A program made the translations under genes and the position numbers. The notes under the pieces were generated by a model. That model did not search any database. It was not told the origin of the DNA and saw only the letters and a program-made list of their open reading frames with translations. From VXNE01 sp965248075 (GTDB lineage Bacteria > Pseudomonadota > Gammaproteobacteria > Pseudomonadales > Azotimanducaceae), in contig CBDFIL010000001.1 of NCBI GenBank assembly GCA_965248075.1, positions 310,001 to 374,000 on the forward strand: DNA of 64,000 bases, in the 5' to 3' direction. Each line of letters starts with the position of its first letter. Position 1 is the first letter of the stretch. Positions 40,149 to 49,057 of the stretch are shown piece by piece.

Positions 40149-41996
40149 TCAATCGGAGGCACGGGCGATGGTGAGCCCCTGGAAGTCGCCCCGGTTGCGC
40201 AATTCTTCGAGCATCTCCCGGAAGCGGACCGGACCGTCCGGATACAACTCATCGAAGAAGCCGTTGCCGTCGAGTTTCCCCTCGGAGTTCCAGAACCCCG
40301 GCGTACAGCGCTTCTGGTACTCCTGAAGCGGGCCCGGCTGGTTCACGAGATCCAGCCATGCCCGCTCGGCCTCGGCCGTCGCTTCGATCGCCTCCGCGTT
40401 GCGAGCGAACTGCTCGGCAACGAGATACGCGATGTGCAGGACCTGCGTGTCGTACGTGTAGGTGAGGCTCAACGAAGCCCCGGTCTGCCTGAGGCCCACG
40501 TGGAACCAGTTCGGGAAGCCGTGGCTGAGGAGGCCGTGAAGCGTCCGCCTGCCCGTCCCCCAGGCTTCGCTCGTAGACACGCCGTCTCGCCCGTACGCCT
40601 CGAACTGGCCTTGCCTGGCAAGCTTCGTTCCGACCTCGAATCCGCTTCCGAAGATCAAGCAGTCGACTTCGTAGGCTACACCGTCGACGATCACGGCGTT
40701 CTCGGTGACTCGCTCGACACCCTTGCCGTTCGTATCGACCAACTTCACGTTCGGCCGGTTGAACGTCGGCAGATACCCGTCGTTGAACGTCGGCCGCTTG
40801 CACCCTTGACCGTACCACGGCTTGAGCGCCTCGGCCGTCTCCCGGTCGTCCACCAATCGTTCGACCCGCTTGCGGATGTACTCCATGTGCTGGTGATCGG
40901 CGATCTCCGCCAACGCCTCGGTCTCCTCCGGGGTGAGGCTGGAGGGATCCTCGATCCGCCGCATGAGATCCTCGTGGTAGCTCAAGGCCCGGGTCCAGCC
41001 GTCGGCGACCATGTCGATTTCGACCGGAATCCCGCTCAGGAGCTTGTTGAAGTTGTCGGTCCGCTCCTGCTGCCAACCGGGTTCGAGGGACTTCACCCAC
41101 TCTGGATCCGTCGGCGCGTTGCCCCGTTCGTCGACGCTCGACGGAGTGCGTTGGAAGACGTAGAGCTGCTCGGCCGAAGCACCGACATGCACCACGCACT
41201 GCACCGCCGTCGCCCCGGTGCCGATGATGCCGACACGCTTGTCGGCCAGCTTGTGGAGGTTTCCGCTCGGGTCGCCCCCCGTGTACTCGTAGTCCCATCG
41301 GCACGTGTGGAAGGAGTGGCCGCGGAACGTCTCGATGCCTGGGATTCCCGGGAGCTTCGGACGATTGAGCGGGCCGAGGGCCGTCACCACGAAGCGGGCC
41401 CGGAACACGTCGCCCCGGTCCGTCCGAATCTTCCAGCGCCCGGTTTCCGCGTTCCAGCAAATCTCGGTGACCTTCGTCTGGAAGCAGGCTCGCTCGTAGA
41501 GCCCGAAATGCCTTCCGATTCGCTTCGCATGCTCGAGGATCTCCGGCGCGAACGAGTACCGCTCCTTCGGCATGTAGCCCGTCTCTTCGAGCAGCGGCAG
41601 GTAGACGTACGATTCGATGTCGCACTGGGCGCCGGGGTATCGGTTCCAGTACCAGGTCCCGCCGAAATCTCCCGCCCGTTCGATGATCCGCACATCGGTG
41701 ACGCCGGCCTGCCCAAGCCGAATCGCCGCCAGCTGACCACCGAAGCCGCCCCCGATCACTACCACGTCGAGCTCTTCGTCCATCGCCGGACGAGTGAGTC
41801 CCGGCTCTACGTACGGATCGACGTCGTCGTAGTGCGCGAGCTCGCCCTTCGCCTCGAGGTACTGCGCGTTGCCGTCCGGCCGCATCCGCTTCGCCCGCTC
41901 CTCGTCGTACTTCCGACGGATGGCCGCAGGGTCGAAGCCCAGCTCGTCGGGAGTCGGAATTGGGCTCTTCTGCGCACCTTTTAGGTGTTCCTTCAT
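40149..41996 (-). CDS. Baeyer-Villiger-type flavin monooxygenase
   Basis: A 615-residue class B flavoprotein monooxygenase. The FAD site is VVVIGGGFGGQLAAIRLGQAG (GxGxxG at 82-87), the fingerprint FxGxxxHxxxW is present as F224, G226, H230 and W234, and the NADPH site is VGIIGTGATAVQ. A 70-residue N-terminal extension precedes the FAD domain, as in larger cyclohexanone/steroid monooxygenases. It would insert oxygen next to a ketone, giving an ester or lactone, fitting a terpenoid or steroid pathway with the nearby PhyH genes and the esterases at 26 and 31 kb. GGAGAGAG precedes the ATG. Confidence 0.93.
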   Translation of the reverse strand: MKEHLKGAQKSPIPTPDELGFDPAAIRRKYDEERAKRMRPDGNAQYLEAKGELAHYDDVDPYVEPGLTRPAMDEELDVVVIGGGFGGQLAAIRLGQAGVTDVRIIERAGDFGGTWYWNRYPGAQCDIESYVYLPLLEETGYMPKERYSFAPEILEHAKRIGRHFGLYERACFQTKVTEICWNAETGRWKIRTDRGDVFRARFVVTALGPLNRPKLPGIPGIETFRGHSFHTCRWDYEYTGGDPSGNLHKLADKRVGIIGTGATAVQCVVHVGASAEQLYVFQRTPSSVDERGNAPTDPEWVKSLEPGWQQERTDNFNKLLSGIPVEIDMVADGWTRALSYHEDLMRRIEDPSSLTPEETEALAEIADHQHMEYIRKRVERLVDDRETAEALKPWYGQGCKRPTFNDGYLPTFNRPNVKLVDTNGKGVERVTENAVIVDGVAYEVDCLIFGSGFEVGTKLARQGQFEAYGRDGVSTSEAWGTGRRTLHGLLSHGFPNWFHVGLRQTGASLSLTYTYDTQVLHIAYLVAEQFARNAEAIEATAEAERAWLDLVNQPGPLQEYQKRCTPGFWNSEGKLDGNGFFDELYPDGPVRFREMLEELRNRGDFQGLTIARASD

Positions 41997-42195
41997 CTTG
42001 CGCTCTCTCCTCTTCGAGGCACCCGAGATCCCACGACTTCTCTCGTTGCTCCATCTGCGTTCCGAAATTCTTGCCCGGCCTCATGGGTATATGCCCAGGC
42101 CCCACAGATCTTGGGGTGACTTTTCTGAGCGAGGCCTCCAGCCCGGAACATCCTCAGCGAAGCCCGGGTCCGCCGGTCGACGAGCAGGTCTCCGC

Positions 42196-43122
42196 TCATT
42201 CGAACGGGTCGATGCCACTCACGGACGCCGCCACGGGCCCGACCGGACCTCGGAGACTCCACGGGACCGGGTCGGTGATGCCCATCATCGCAGCAAATCG
42301 CACCGGATTGCGCTCGAGCATCTCCATCGTGGTCGTGAACTTGTAGGGCTCCTGCGCCTCGAGGTGCGCGCGACCGTAGTAGAGGATGAGCGTGCGACGC
42401 ACGCCGTCGATCGTGCGGGGCAGGGCACCGTGCCAGAGGCCGCCGTGCCACACGACGACCGATCCGGCCGGCGCCTCGATCGGCACGACCGACGGGTCGT
42501 CGTACTCGAGTGGGGTGTGGAGCGGGGGATTGCCCATGCGGTGGCTGCGTGGGACGACACAGAGGCAGCCGCCCTCCCGCGTGTAGTCACTGAGCAGCCA
42601 GTTGACGTTCGCCACCTGTGCCGTCTCGGGCCACGGCAGCGGAAACTTTCCCTGCGCATCGGCATGGATCGGCGGCGAACGTACTTCCTTCGGCTTGAGC
42701 AGCGCCGTGGACTGGTTGAGCTTCAAGTGGTGGCCGAGGAGGTAGGTGAGGAGCGCAAGGGGCTTTCGCTGCAAGAGCACCTCCTCGAACACGGGGTCCT
42801 CGGGCACGAGGTGGAAGAGGAAGCCGCCGTACGCGCCCGCGAGGTCGGCATCCTGCGGACTGCGCCGCGTGGCGACTCGGTCGATTGCCTCGTTCACGCG
42901 CTGGACGAGGTCGCCACAACCGACCTCCTCCGGCGTGAGCACCGTGTAGCCGTTGGTCTCGAGCGCCACCACGTGGCGCTCGAGACCGAGTGCGGCGATT
43001 TCCTCGCGGACGGCGTCGGCCGCCTGGTGGCGGTTGGGCAACCGCTCGCTCTTCATGCGCTCGCCCACGTAGGCCCGCTTGGCTTCCAAATCTCGTAGGA
43101 CTTCCTTCAGGCTCTCGTTCAT
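42196..43122 (-). CDS. Phytanoyl-CoA dioxygenase family protein 4
   Basis: A 308-residue Fe(II)/2-oxoglutarate oxygenase. The metal ligands are H153 and D155 in PIHADAQGKF and H231 in GLWHGALPR. The VVPRSHRMG and IEAPAGSVVVWHG strands and the VRRTL Arg follow. It is the closest paralogue of PhyH 1 (both have AxYVxERx, LPxxxxAxxAVRxEI and LETxGxTV near the start). GGAGGAAAG precedes the ATG. It is positioned between SnoaL 2 and the Baeyer-Villiger gene on the same strand. Confidence 0.92.
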   Translation of the reverse strand: MNESLKEVLRDLEAKRAYVGERMKSERLPNRHQAADAVREEIAALGLERHVVALETNGYTVLTPEEVGCGDLVQRVNEAIDRVATRRSPQDADLAGAYGGFLFHLVPEDPVFEEVLLQRKPLALLTYLLGHHLKLNQSTALLKPKEVRSPPIHADAQGKFPLPWPETAQVANVNWLLSDYTREGGCLCVVPRSHRMGNPPLHTPLEYDDPSVVPIEAPAGSVVVWHGGLWHGALPRTIDGVRRTLILYYGRAHLEAQEPYKFTTTMEMLERNPVRFAAMMGITDPVPWSLRGPVGPVAASVSGIDPFE

Positions 43123-43197
43123 CGTCTTTCCTCCGTCACGTGGCGCACCCTGGTGCGTCGCTCGCAGCGCGGCTCTGGCAAGGAGCGCTGGCCGGCC

Positions 43198-43614
43198 TCA
43201 TTTGGCGTGCACACGGCGAAATTTCCACTCGCCGTTCTGCTTGACGTAATCCTCGTGGTACCGCCCGGTGCCCCACTCGCTCTTCGTTCCGTCGCTCGGG
43301 GCCACGCCCGCGATGACGTACCAGACGCCGTGTGCCTTATCCCCATCGACCTCGATCAGAGGGTTCGCCACGATGTGCTGTGCCCCGGCGATCCCTTTCG
43401 GGAAGCCGGCAAAGAGCTTTCGAATCGCTTCTCGACCCTCGGCGTGTCCGACTCCTTCCCCTTTCCAGCTGCCATCTTCGGTGAACAGAGACGCCATGGC
43501 ATCCGCATCGTAGTCGTCGTGGTCACAGATCTCGCAGTATCGGGCTTTGAGTCGTTTGATGGCTTCGATGTCTTCGAGCCGCGTGATTCGTTCCTGGAGC
43601 TCTTCCAATTCCAT
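43198..43614 (-). CDS. SnoaL-like/NTF2-fold protein, cassette copy 2
   Basis: A 138-residue close paralogue of the protein at 34877, identical over most of the first 60 residues (ITRLEDIEAIKRLKARYCEI, then YDADAMASLFTEDG). It differs mainly at GVAPSDGTKSEWGTGRYHEDY and the C-terminal RRVHAK. I chose the ATG at 43614, preceded by GAGAGGAACC exactly as in copy 1; an upstream start adds 19 histidine/asparagine-rich residues without support. It follows PhyH 5 by 62 bp and precedes PhyH 4. Confidence 0.88.
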   Translation of the reverse strand: MELEELQERITRLEDIEAIKRLKARYCEICDHDDYDADAMASLFTEDGSWKGEGVGHAEGREAIRKLFAGFPKGIAGAQHIVANPLIEVDGDKAHGVWYVIAGVAPSDGTKSEWGTGRYHEDYVKQNGEWKFRRVHAK

Positions 43615-43676
43615 TCGAAGGTTCCTCTCGTGATGGTTCTTCTCGTGGTTCAGGGTTGGCGCTTGGGACATGCCCC

Positions 43677-44606
43677 CTACGCGTACGGGTCGGTCGTGGG
43701 GTCGTGGGGGACGCGGGTGATCCCATCTTCCCCGCGCTCGGGACCGGGGAAGATTTCGACTTTCGAGAGCCCAAGCACGCGTTTGAGCTCCGGATGACGA
43801 TCGAGCAGCTCTGGCGATAGCCGGGGCGAATTGGAAATGTAGCTGCTGGCGTTTCTGCCCTGGACGTAGGCCCGGGTGTGGTTCTCATTCAGATGGATTC
43901 GCAGCCCGGGGCGGGTGCGCGGCAAGGTGGAGTGAAAGGTTCCCCCCTGCCAGATCGCCACCGAGCCGGCCTTCGCCTCGAGGCGCACCAGCGGATAGGG
44001 CGAGTTGGTGACGTCGGTGTCGTGGGGCAAGACTCCGTGGCCGTAGTGCTGGCTGGCGGGGACTAAAAGGGTTGGACCGTCGGCTTCATCGACCACGTCG
44101 GTGCAGATCCACGTACAGTTCAACCGATGGCAGATATGACCGGCGCCCATCGGGATGCCTTCAATGAACTGGTCGATGTGCAATGGTAGATTGTGGAAAA
44201 CTGCGGAGTCGTCAGCAGGGGCGTCGGCGGTCCTGCCCTTCAGGATGAGCAGGTTGTTCCTGTGCACCGCTCCCTCGCCCAGCATCAGGCGGACCAGCGC
44301 GAGCTTCGCTGGGTTGGTCGCTGCCTCGATGAAGACGTCGTCCTCGTCGAAGAACGGATCGTCGAAGGCCGCGGTGATCGTCGAGGTTCGATAATCGATC
44401 GAGACGTCGTTCCTGCTCTCGTAGGCGGCCACGGCCGCGTTGCGCAGTCGCTCGCCCCACGCGTCGGTGGCCCCAAGGTTCGCGGGTGAAACCACGGTGA
44501 AGCCGTAGGTCATCAGCTCCACGGCGTTCTGGGCGATCCCGTAGCGCTCGATGTCGGACATGATCGAATCGAGGCTCGGCATCGCTTTCAGTGCTGCGAT
44601 GTTCAT
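43677..44606 (-). CDS. Phytanoyl-CoA dioxygenase family protein 5, cassette copy 2
   Basis: A 309-residue paralogue of PhyH 2 with the iron ligands H143 and D145 in LPLHIDQ and the distal His in GGTFHSTLPRTRPGLRI. Differences concentrate in the C-terminal tail (KVEIFPGPERGEDGI) and the substrate-facing loop after HID. The start ATG shares its A with the stop of a truncated TetR frame upstream (TGATG), and GAGGG lies six bases before it. Together with SnoaL 2 it repeats the cassette at 34877-36260. Confidence 0.92.
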   Translation of the reverse strand: MNIAALKAMPSLDSIMSDIERYGIAQNAVELMTYGFTVVSPANLGATDAWGERLRNAAVAAYESRNDVSIDYRTSTITAAFDDPFFDEDDVFIEAATNPAKLALVRLMLGEGAVHRNNLLILKGRTADAPADDSAVFHNLPLHIDQFIEGIPMGAGHICHRLNCTWICTDVVDEADGPTLLVPASQHYGHGVLPHDTDVTNSPYPLVRLEAKAGSVAIWQGGTFHSTLPRTRPGLRIHLNENHTRAYVQGRNASSYISNSPRLSPELLDRHPELKRVLGLSKVEIFPGPERGEDGITRVPHDPTTDPYA

Positions 44607-44845
44607 CAGCGGCCCTCTCTAAACTGGAAACGAATGTTGCGCTTGCGCGTCGTCCGGGGTGAGTGGTCGCCCGGCGACCTCCACGATCCCAAAGGTCCTA
44701 TGCTGGTCATTCTGAGGAGTGTCCGCTCTTCGCGTGCGATCTGCGTCAGCGTGGCCCTCTCGTACCCGACGCGAATAAACACTTCGGTAGCAGCCGTCAG
44801 CAACCTCTGGCGGGTTCTTTGTTTTTGAGCCTTTCGGATAGCCAT
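44606..44845 (-). pseudogene. Truncated TetR regulator fused to unrelated codons
   Basis: The frame begins MAIRKAQKQRTRQRLLTAATEVF and runs on through IRVGYERATLTQIAREE, the first two helices of a TetR DNA-binding domain. The recognition helix (normally GVSxGTLYxYF) is missing. It is replaced by about 40 residues rich in Arg, Ser and Thr with no TetR character. The frame ends at TGA overlapping the PhyH 5 start. It is most likely the remnant of the cassette's regulator, leaving PhyH 5 without its repressor. Confidence 0.7.
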
Positions 44846-44896
44846 GTCGAATCTCTGCGGCAATTGAGCATACCAATATTTCAACCATTTGCCGCT

Positions 44897-45075
44897 TCAG
44901 GAAATCCTGTGGGTTGACTGCACTGCGGCGGGGTAGCGATCTGGCCCGCCGAGATGAAAGTAGATCGCATTTCGGAAGCGCTCACGATTGCGATACCCAC
45001 ACGCCTTTCGCTTGATCCACTGGATCTTGCTGTTCATACGAGCTTGTTGAGGTAGCGCGTCAAACGAAGTGTCTC
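44897..45075 (-). pseudogene. C-terminal fragment of an ISL3-family (IS204/IS1001-type) transposase
   Basis: The reverse strand encodes about 59 residues, DTSFDALPQQ then ARMNSKIQWIKRKACGYRNR and ERFRNAIYFHLGG, ending in TGA. The NSKIQWIKRKACGYRNRERF stretch is the conserved C-terminus of ISL3-type transposases. Upstream there is an in-frame stop and no further transposase sequence. It marks an old insertion/deletion scar next to the TetR fragment, and no inverted repeat was recognised. Confidence 0.7.
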
Positions 45076-45089
45076 AGGAGGTCCGCCAA

Positions 45090-46085
45090 TCAGTGATTGA
45101 TGACAATCTTGCCAAAGTGGCCACCTTGCTCCATTTGTGTGAACGCAGTCTGTGCGTCGCTAATTTCATATCGCGAGTCGATTACCGGATGAGTTTCGTG
45201 CAGCGTCATAGCGCGTAACATGTTCTCGAACATGTACCGGCTGCCGACGGTAATGCCATGGAAGTGGGCATTGGTACTAAACATCTGTGCGACGTTCAAA
45301 TCGTTGGAAAATCCACTGAGCACGCCGATCAGATGGATGTGACCGTAAAGGGCAACCGTTTCGATAGATTGCTGCAAGGTTCCGGCACCGCCCACTTCAA
45401 CGATGTGGTCGACTCCACGTCCGCCGGTGATGCGTCGGGCTTCTTCGGCCCAGTTGGGCGTCGCACGATAGTTGATGGTGTGATCGGCACCCAGGGCTTT
45501 ACCTCTTTCGAGTTTTTCATCCGATGATGAAGTCAGGATCACTTCTGCACCGAAGAGCTTGGCGAACTGCAGCGCGAATATGGACACACCACCGGTGCCC
45601 TGTACCAAAACGCTCTGACCGGCAATGAGATGACCTTCTTCGACCAAGCCACGCCAGGCCGTCAGTGCGGCACAAGGTAGTGTTGCCGCCTCGTCGAAAG
45701 ACATGTAGTCCGGAATGTGCAACAGCCCGTCTTCATGCAGGGTCATCTGCTCGCGCAGGCAGCCGTCGATAGGACCGCCCAGCGCGGATGAAAGTGCCGT
45801 TGCGGTGGGCGGTCCGTTCAGCCATTTCTGGAAGAAAATCGGTACCACGCGGTTGCCGGTTGCAAATCGTGTGACGCCCTCGCCAACGGCGATAACGGTA
45901 CCCGCACCGCAGGAATTCGGCACCAGACCTGATGGGGCGCCATACTGAACCGTTCCCAGATCGCGGTAGTTGAGTGAGGTGGCGTGCATTTCGATCAGTA
46001 CCTCATGGGCGCCAGGTACGGGATCGTCCTGGTCGACTAACTCCAGCCCTTCAATCCCTCCCTCACCGATGACCATTGCGCGCAT
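45090..46085 (-). CDS. Zinc-independent-looking MDR-family NAD(P)-dependent alcohol dehydrogenase/quinone reductase
   Basis: A 331-residue medium-chain dehydrogenase/reductase. The N-terminal GroES-like domain has LNYRDLGTVQYG and GAGTVIAVGEGVTRF. The Rossmann part has VLVQGTGGVSIFALQFAKLFGAEVILTSSS (GxGxxG-type), then DHIVEVGGAGTLQQSI. The structural-zinc cysteine cluster is absent and the catalytic-zinc Cys is not obvious, so it groups with the zinc-independent reductases. It would reduce or oxidise a carbonyl or enone. AAGGAG lies upstream of the ATG. Its base composition looks lower in G+C than genes to the left. Confidence 0.87.
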   Translation of the reverse strand: MRAMVIGEGGIEGLELVDQDDPVPGAHEVLIEMHATSLNYRDLGTVQYGAPSGLVPNSCGAGTVIAVGEGVTRFATGNRVVPIFFQKWLNGPPTATALSSALGGPIDGCLREQMTLHEDGLLHIPDYMSFDEAATLPCAALTAWRGLVEEGHLIAGQSVLVQGTGGVSIFALQFAKLFGAEVILTSSSDEKLERGKALGADHTINYRATPNWAEEARRITGGRGVDHIVEVGGAGTLQQSIETVALYGHIHLIGVLSGFSNDLNVAQMFSTNAHFHGITVGSRYMFENMLRAMTLHETHPVIDSRYEISDAQTAFTQMEQGGHFGKIVINH

Positions 46086-46344
46086 TCCCGATTCTCCTTT
46101 GAGTTTCTGCGAGTGAGCTGGCGTAACGCTCTTGAAGTTTTCTGTTCAGCACTTTACCTATCGTACCCCGTGCTTGCCAGACCGAGAGTACCTGTCGCGG
46201 GTGCGGTTGGATGGATCCAGTACCGCCGGTGACTCCCGGGTGGTCGGCGTGACCTTGGCCGCGAACTTCTAGCGGCGCTACGGGCAGTCGCCCCAGAGCT
46301 GGTCGGGCTGTACGCTTGCGGTTGGCCCGCAGATACCCTTCGAG

Positions 46345-48894
46345 TCAATGGGTGTCGAAGGTCAACTCCAGGCCGATCTGCCGCGGTGCGTCCCGGGTAA
46401 ACACCGGCAGCCCACCGGTCGGTTGCTGGTTGTAGATGATCGCGTCTTCATCCAGGAGATTGCGTCCGAAGAGAAAGATGCCGAATCGCTCGCGCTGAAA
46501 CCCGAAACGGGCACGTAGCAGACTCCTCGAGTCACCCCGAACCGCGTTGGTGCCGAATTGTCCCCATTGGCCGTCGAGATGGTTGAGCGTGACGTTGAAG
46601 TGGCCCTGCCAGCCGGCTCCGACGGACCAGACGTAGTTGACGGCGGCGGTCGCGTTCCATGCGGGTACGAACGGCAGACGCTGGCCGGACTCGGCGCCTA
46701 TCGACTCGGGCGTGAACGGCGGCGTCAGGGTCGCGGCGACGATGGGGACTACGTTCGAGAATTCCGAACTGTTCCAGTTTCCGGTCAGGGTGAGGGCCAG
46801 CCCGTCGATGGCCGCCGGCCGATACTGCAGGCCAAAATCGAAGCCGTACAGCTCTGAATCACCGACGGTGTAGGCCTGAAACAGACCACCGATCGCCAAA
46901 TGCTGGGGCGTGCGCTTCCAGTCCTGCCAGTAGATAGCCGCATCGATGAACAACCGCCCGTTCAGTAGCGTGTATTTGGCTCCGACTTCGTAGCTCAGGA
47001 CCTCGTCGGTTTCCTGTACCAACTCGCACTGACCCTCAATCAACAGGAGATTGTGGATAGGGCAGTAGGTCTGGGAGTTGAATCGGCCCGAACGAAAGCC
47101 CTCCGCGATGTTCAGGTAGTAGTGGGAAGTCTCTCCGGGGAACCAGCTCAGGTTGAAGCGAAAGTTAACCGTATCGAAGCTCTCACCATCGGTGAAGCCG
47201 GCCGCCTCGACCGAGTCGCCTTCGAGATCTTCTTCGGAATAGCGGATTCCCACGGTCGGGATCAGTTGACCGTCCAACAGTTCATACGACAATTCGCCGA
47301 ACAATGCCAGGGAGTCGCGCTCGTTCACCCTCACGTCGCTGGCGTTGACGAAAAACGGCGGGATTTCGGGGTCCCAAGCCACGTCTGACACATACCGGTT
47401 CTCGGTATCGGTAACGAATATCCCGGCGACCCAATGCAGCGGTCCATCGCCTTTGGACACGAGCCTCGTTTCGTTACTCCAGTTCTTGATGGAGCGTCCG
47501 CCGAACGCGCTCACCTTGGTCAGGGGCGGGAACTCGAGAAAGAGACGCGTTTCGTCTCCCGGCTTCGTGTGGGCGACATTGGACACCAGGTCGGCAAAGC
47601 GCCAGCCGCTGTATTCCACTGTGGCCGAATAGACGGTCAGGTCGACATTGCCGAAATCACCGGTGTCGGCGAGGGAGATCGTCTCGCCGGGGTGCAGCCC
47701 CGAGAGAAAGGTTCCCCCGCCGTCCTGGTCCGCCCGGTTGTGGGAATAGTGCAACTTGATTCGCCAGTCGTCTGTCGGTTCCCACAGCAGTAGCGCGCGG
47801 ACATCCGCCAGTTCTCCGTCGTTGAAGTCCTCGACTCCGACCAGGCTGTCCGCCCAGCCGGCGAGTCTCTCCACGCTTCCCGTAACGCGCATTGCAAGCC
47901 GGTCGTCAATCAGCGGGACGTTCACGAGGACATCGGCGTATCGGCCGTCACCGCCGTCCTCTGTCGTCGAGTAACCCACTCGCACACCTGCCTGAAGTTC
48001 GTTGAAAGCGGGCGGATTGGGAACGTAGCGAATGACGCCCCCCATGGCGCCATTGCCATACAGCGTGTTCTGTGGTCCACGGAGAATCTCTACCTGGCGC
48101 ATGTCGTAGACACGTCCGAGCGGCGCGTATAGCGTCCCGAACATCGGCGTGTCATCGACGTAATACCCAACCATCGGACTGCCTGCGGCCGGGTACAGGC
48201 CACGGATTTGGAGATACCGCTGGCCCACGGCCAAGCTCAGGCCTTCCGATGCCCCCGGGACGAAACTGATCAGTTCGCCGATGTCGCGGAGGCTCGAGTC
48301 GATCAGCGTGGACTCTTCGAGAAGCTGCAGCGACAAAGGCACGTCCAGCAACCTCTGGTCGCCGCGTTTCGTCGCGGTCACGATCACCTCTTCCAATATC
48401 ACGCTCTCGCGTGCCTCCCGGTCAGAAGCTCCTTCTTCCCCGGACGCGGCAGTACCCAATACCGCACCAGCAAAAGCTGCGGCAATCCGAGCGAACAGGG
48501 ACCTCCGCTCGTTCCGGTGCGCATCTTTCAGGTTGGATTCCGTTGTGCTCTCCACAGTGCCTTCCTCCCGTGTCCCGCTTTTCGTCAGCCGTTCTTGAGC
48601 CGAGACTCTCAGTACGACATCGTTGCTGAACACCGGGGTCAACCCGGTACCCGCAAGCAGGAGGTCGACAGCTTCCTGCAGCGTGTACCTGCCGACCAGA
48701 GCGTTGGCGGACTTCTCGCGGACCACCTCGTCCGGGAACACCAGCGTCAAGTCGGCCTGCTCAGCGAACTCCGTGAGCGCGGTGTGCGCTGGCTGGGGCG
48801 GGATGTCGAAGTCGAACTTTCGTTCGGCCTCCTGCGCCAGGACCGCTGAGCCAAGGCCCAGAAGCACCAGAGCGAGCAGGAGACGAATCCCCAC
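46345..48894 (-). CDS. TonB-dependent receptor 3 with STN signalling domain
   Basis: A receptor of about 849 residues. After a signal peptide (LLLALVLLGLGSAVLAQEAE) comes a secretin/TonB N-terminal (STN) domain, FDFDIPPQPAHTALTEFAEQADLTLVF and LVGRYTLQEAVDLLL, typical of transducing receptors such as FecA. The TonB box ILEEVIVTATKRGDQRLLDVPLSL, the plug (RQVEILRGPQNTLYGNGAMGG) and the barrel follow. The sigma factor and FecR genes precede it, so it probably senses its ligand and signals. The start is uncertain: GTG at 48894 gives the signal peptide directly, while an ATG at 49092 would overlap FecR. Confidence 0.9.
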   Translation of the reverse strand: MGIRLLLALVLLGLGSAVLAQEAERKFDFDIPPQPAHTALTEFAEQADLTLVFPDEVVREKSANALVGRYTLQEAVDLLLAGTGLTPVFSNDVVLRVSAQERLTKSGTREEGTVESTTESNLKDAHRNERRSLFARIAAAFAGAVLGTAASGEEGASDREARESVILEEVIVTATKRGDQRLLDVPLSLQLLEESTLIDSSLRDIGELISFVPGASEGLSLAVGQRYLQIRGLYPAAGSPMVGYYVDDTPMFGTLYAPLGRVYDMRQVEILRGPQNTLYGNGAMGGVIRYVPNPPAFNELQAGVRVGYSTTEDGGDGRYADVLVNVPLIDDRLAMRVTGSVERLAGWADSLVGVEDFNDGELADVRALLLWEPTDDWRIKLHYSHNRADQDGGGTFLSGLHPGETISLADTGDFGNVDLTVYSATVEYSGWRFADLVSNVAHTKPGDETRLFLEFPPLTKVSAFGGRSIKNWSNETRLVSKGDGPLHWVAGIFVTDTENRYVSDVAWDPEIPPFFVNASDVRVNERDSLALFGELSYELLDGQLIPTVGIRYSEEDLEGDSVEAAGFTDGESFDTVNFRFNLSWFPGETSHYYLNIAEGFRSGRFNSQTYCPIHNLLLIEGQCELVQETDEVLSYEVGAKYTLLNGRLFIDAAIYWQDWKRTPQHLAIGGLFQAYTVGDSELYGFDFGLQYRPAAIDGLALTLTGNWNSSEFSNVVPIVAATLTPPFTPESIGAESGQRLPFVPAWNATAAVNYVWSVGAGWQGHFNVTLNHLDGQWGQFGTNAVRGDSRSLLRARFGFQRERFGIFLFGRNLLDEDAIIYNQQPTGGLPVFTRDAPRQIGLELTFDTH

Positions 48895-49057
48895 CTCGGC
48901 AGCACAGGCTGCTCCGCGCTCCCTTCGATGACGACTTGGAACGACTTTTCCTTGAGTGCCGGGTGTGGGATTTGTGGGAGGAGTGACGGAAAGGCCGTCA
49001 GAGCAAAAAAACCGGTGCGCTATCTTCGCCCCATGGAGACAGGGACGATTCGCGCGG

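Noticed and set aside
46154..46348. Short reverse frame between the MDR reductase and TonB receptor 3
   Set aside because: Low-complexity Ser/Arg/Pro composition, no ribosome site, no motif. The 259-bp gap shows nothing else.
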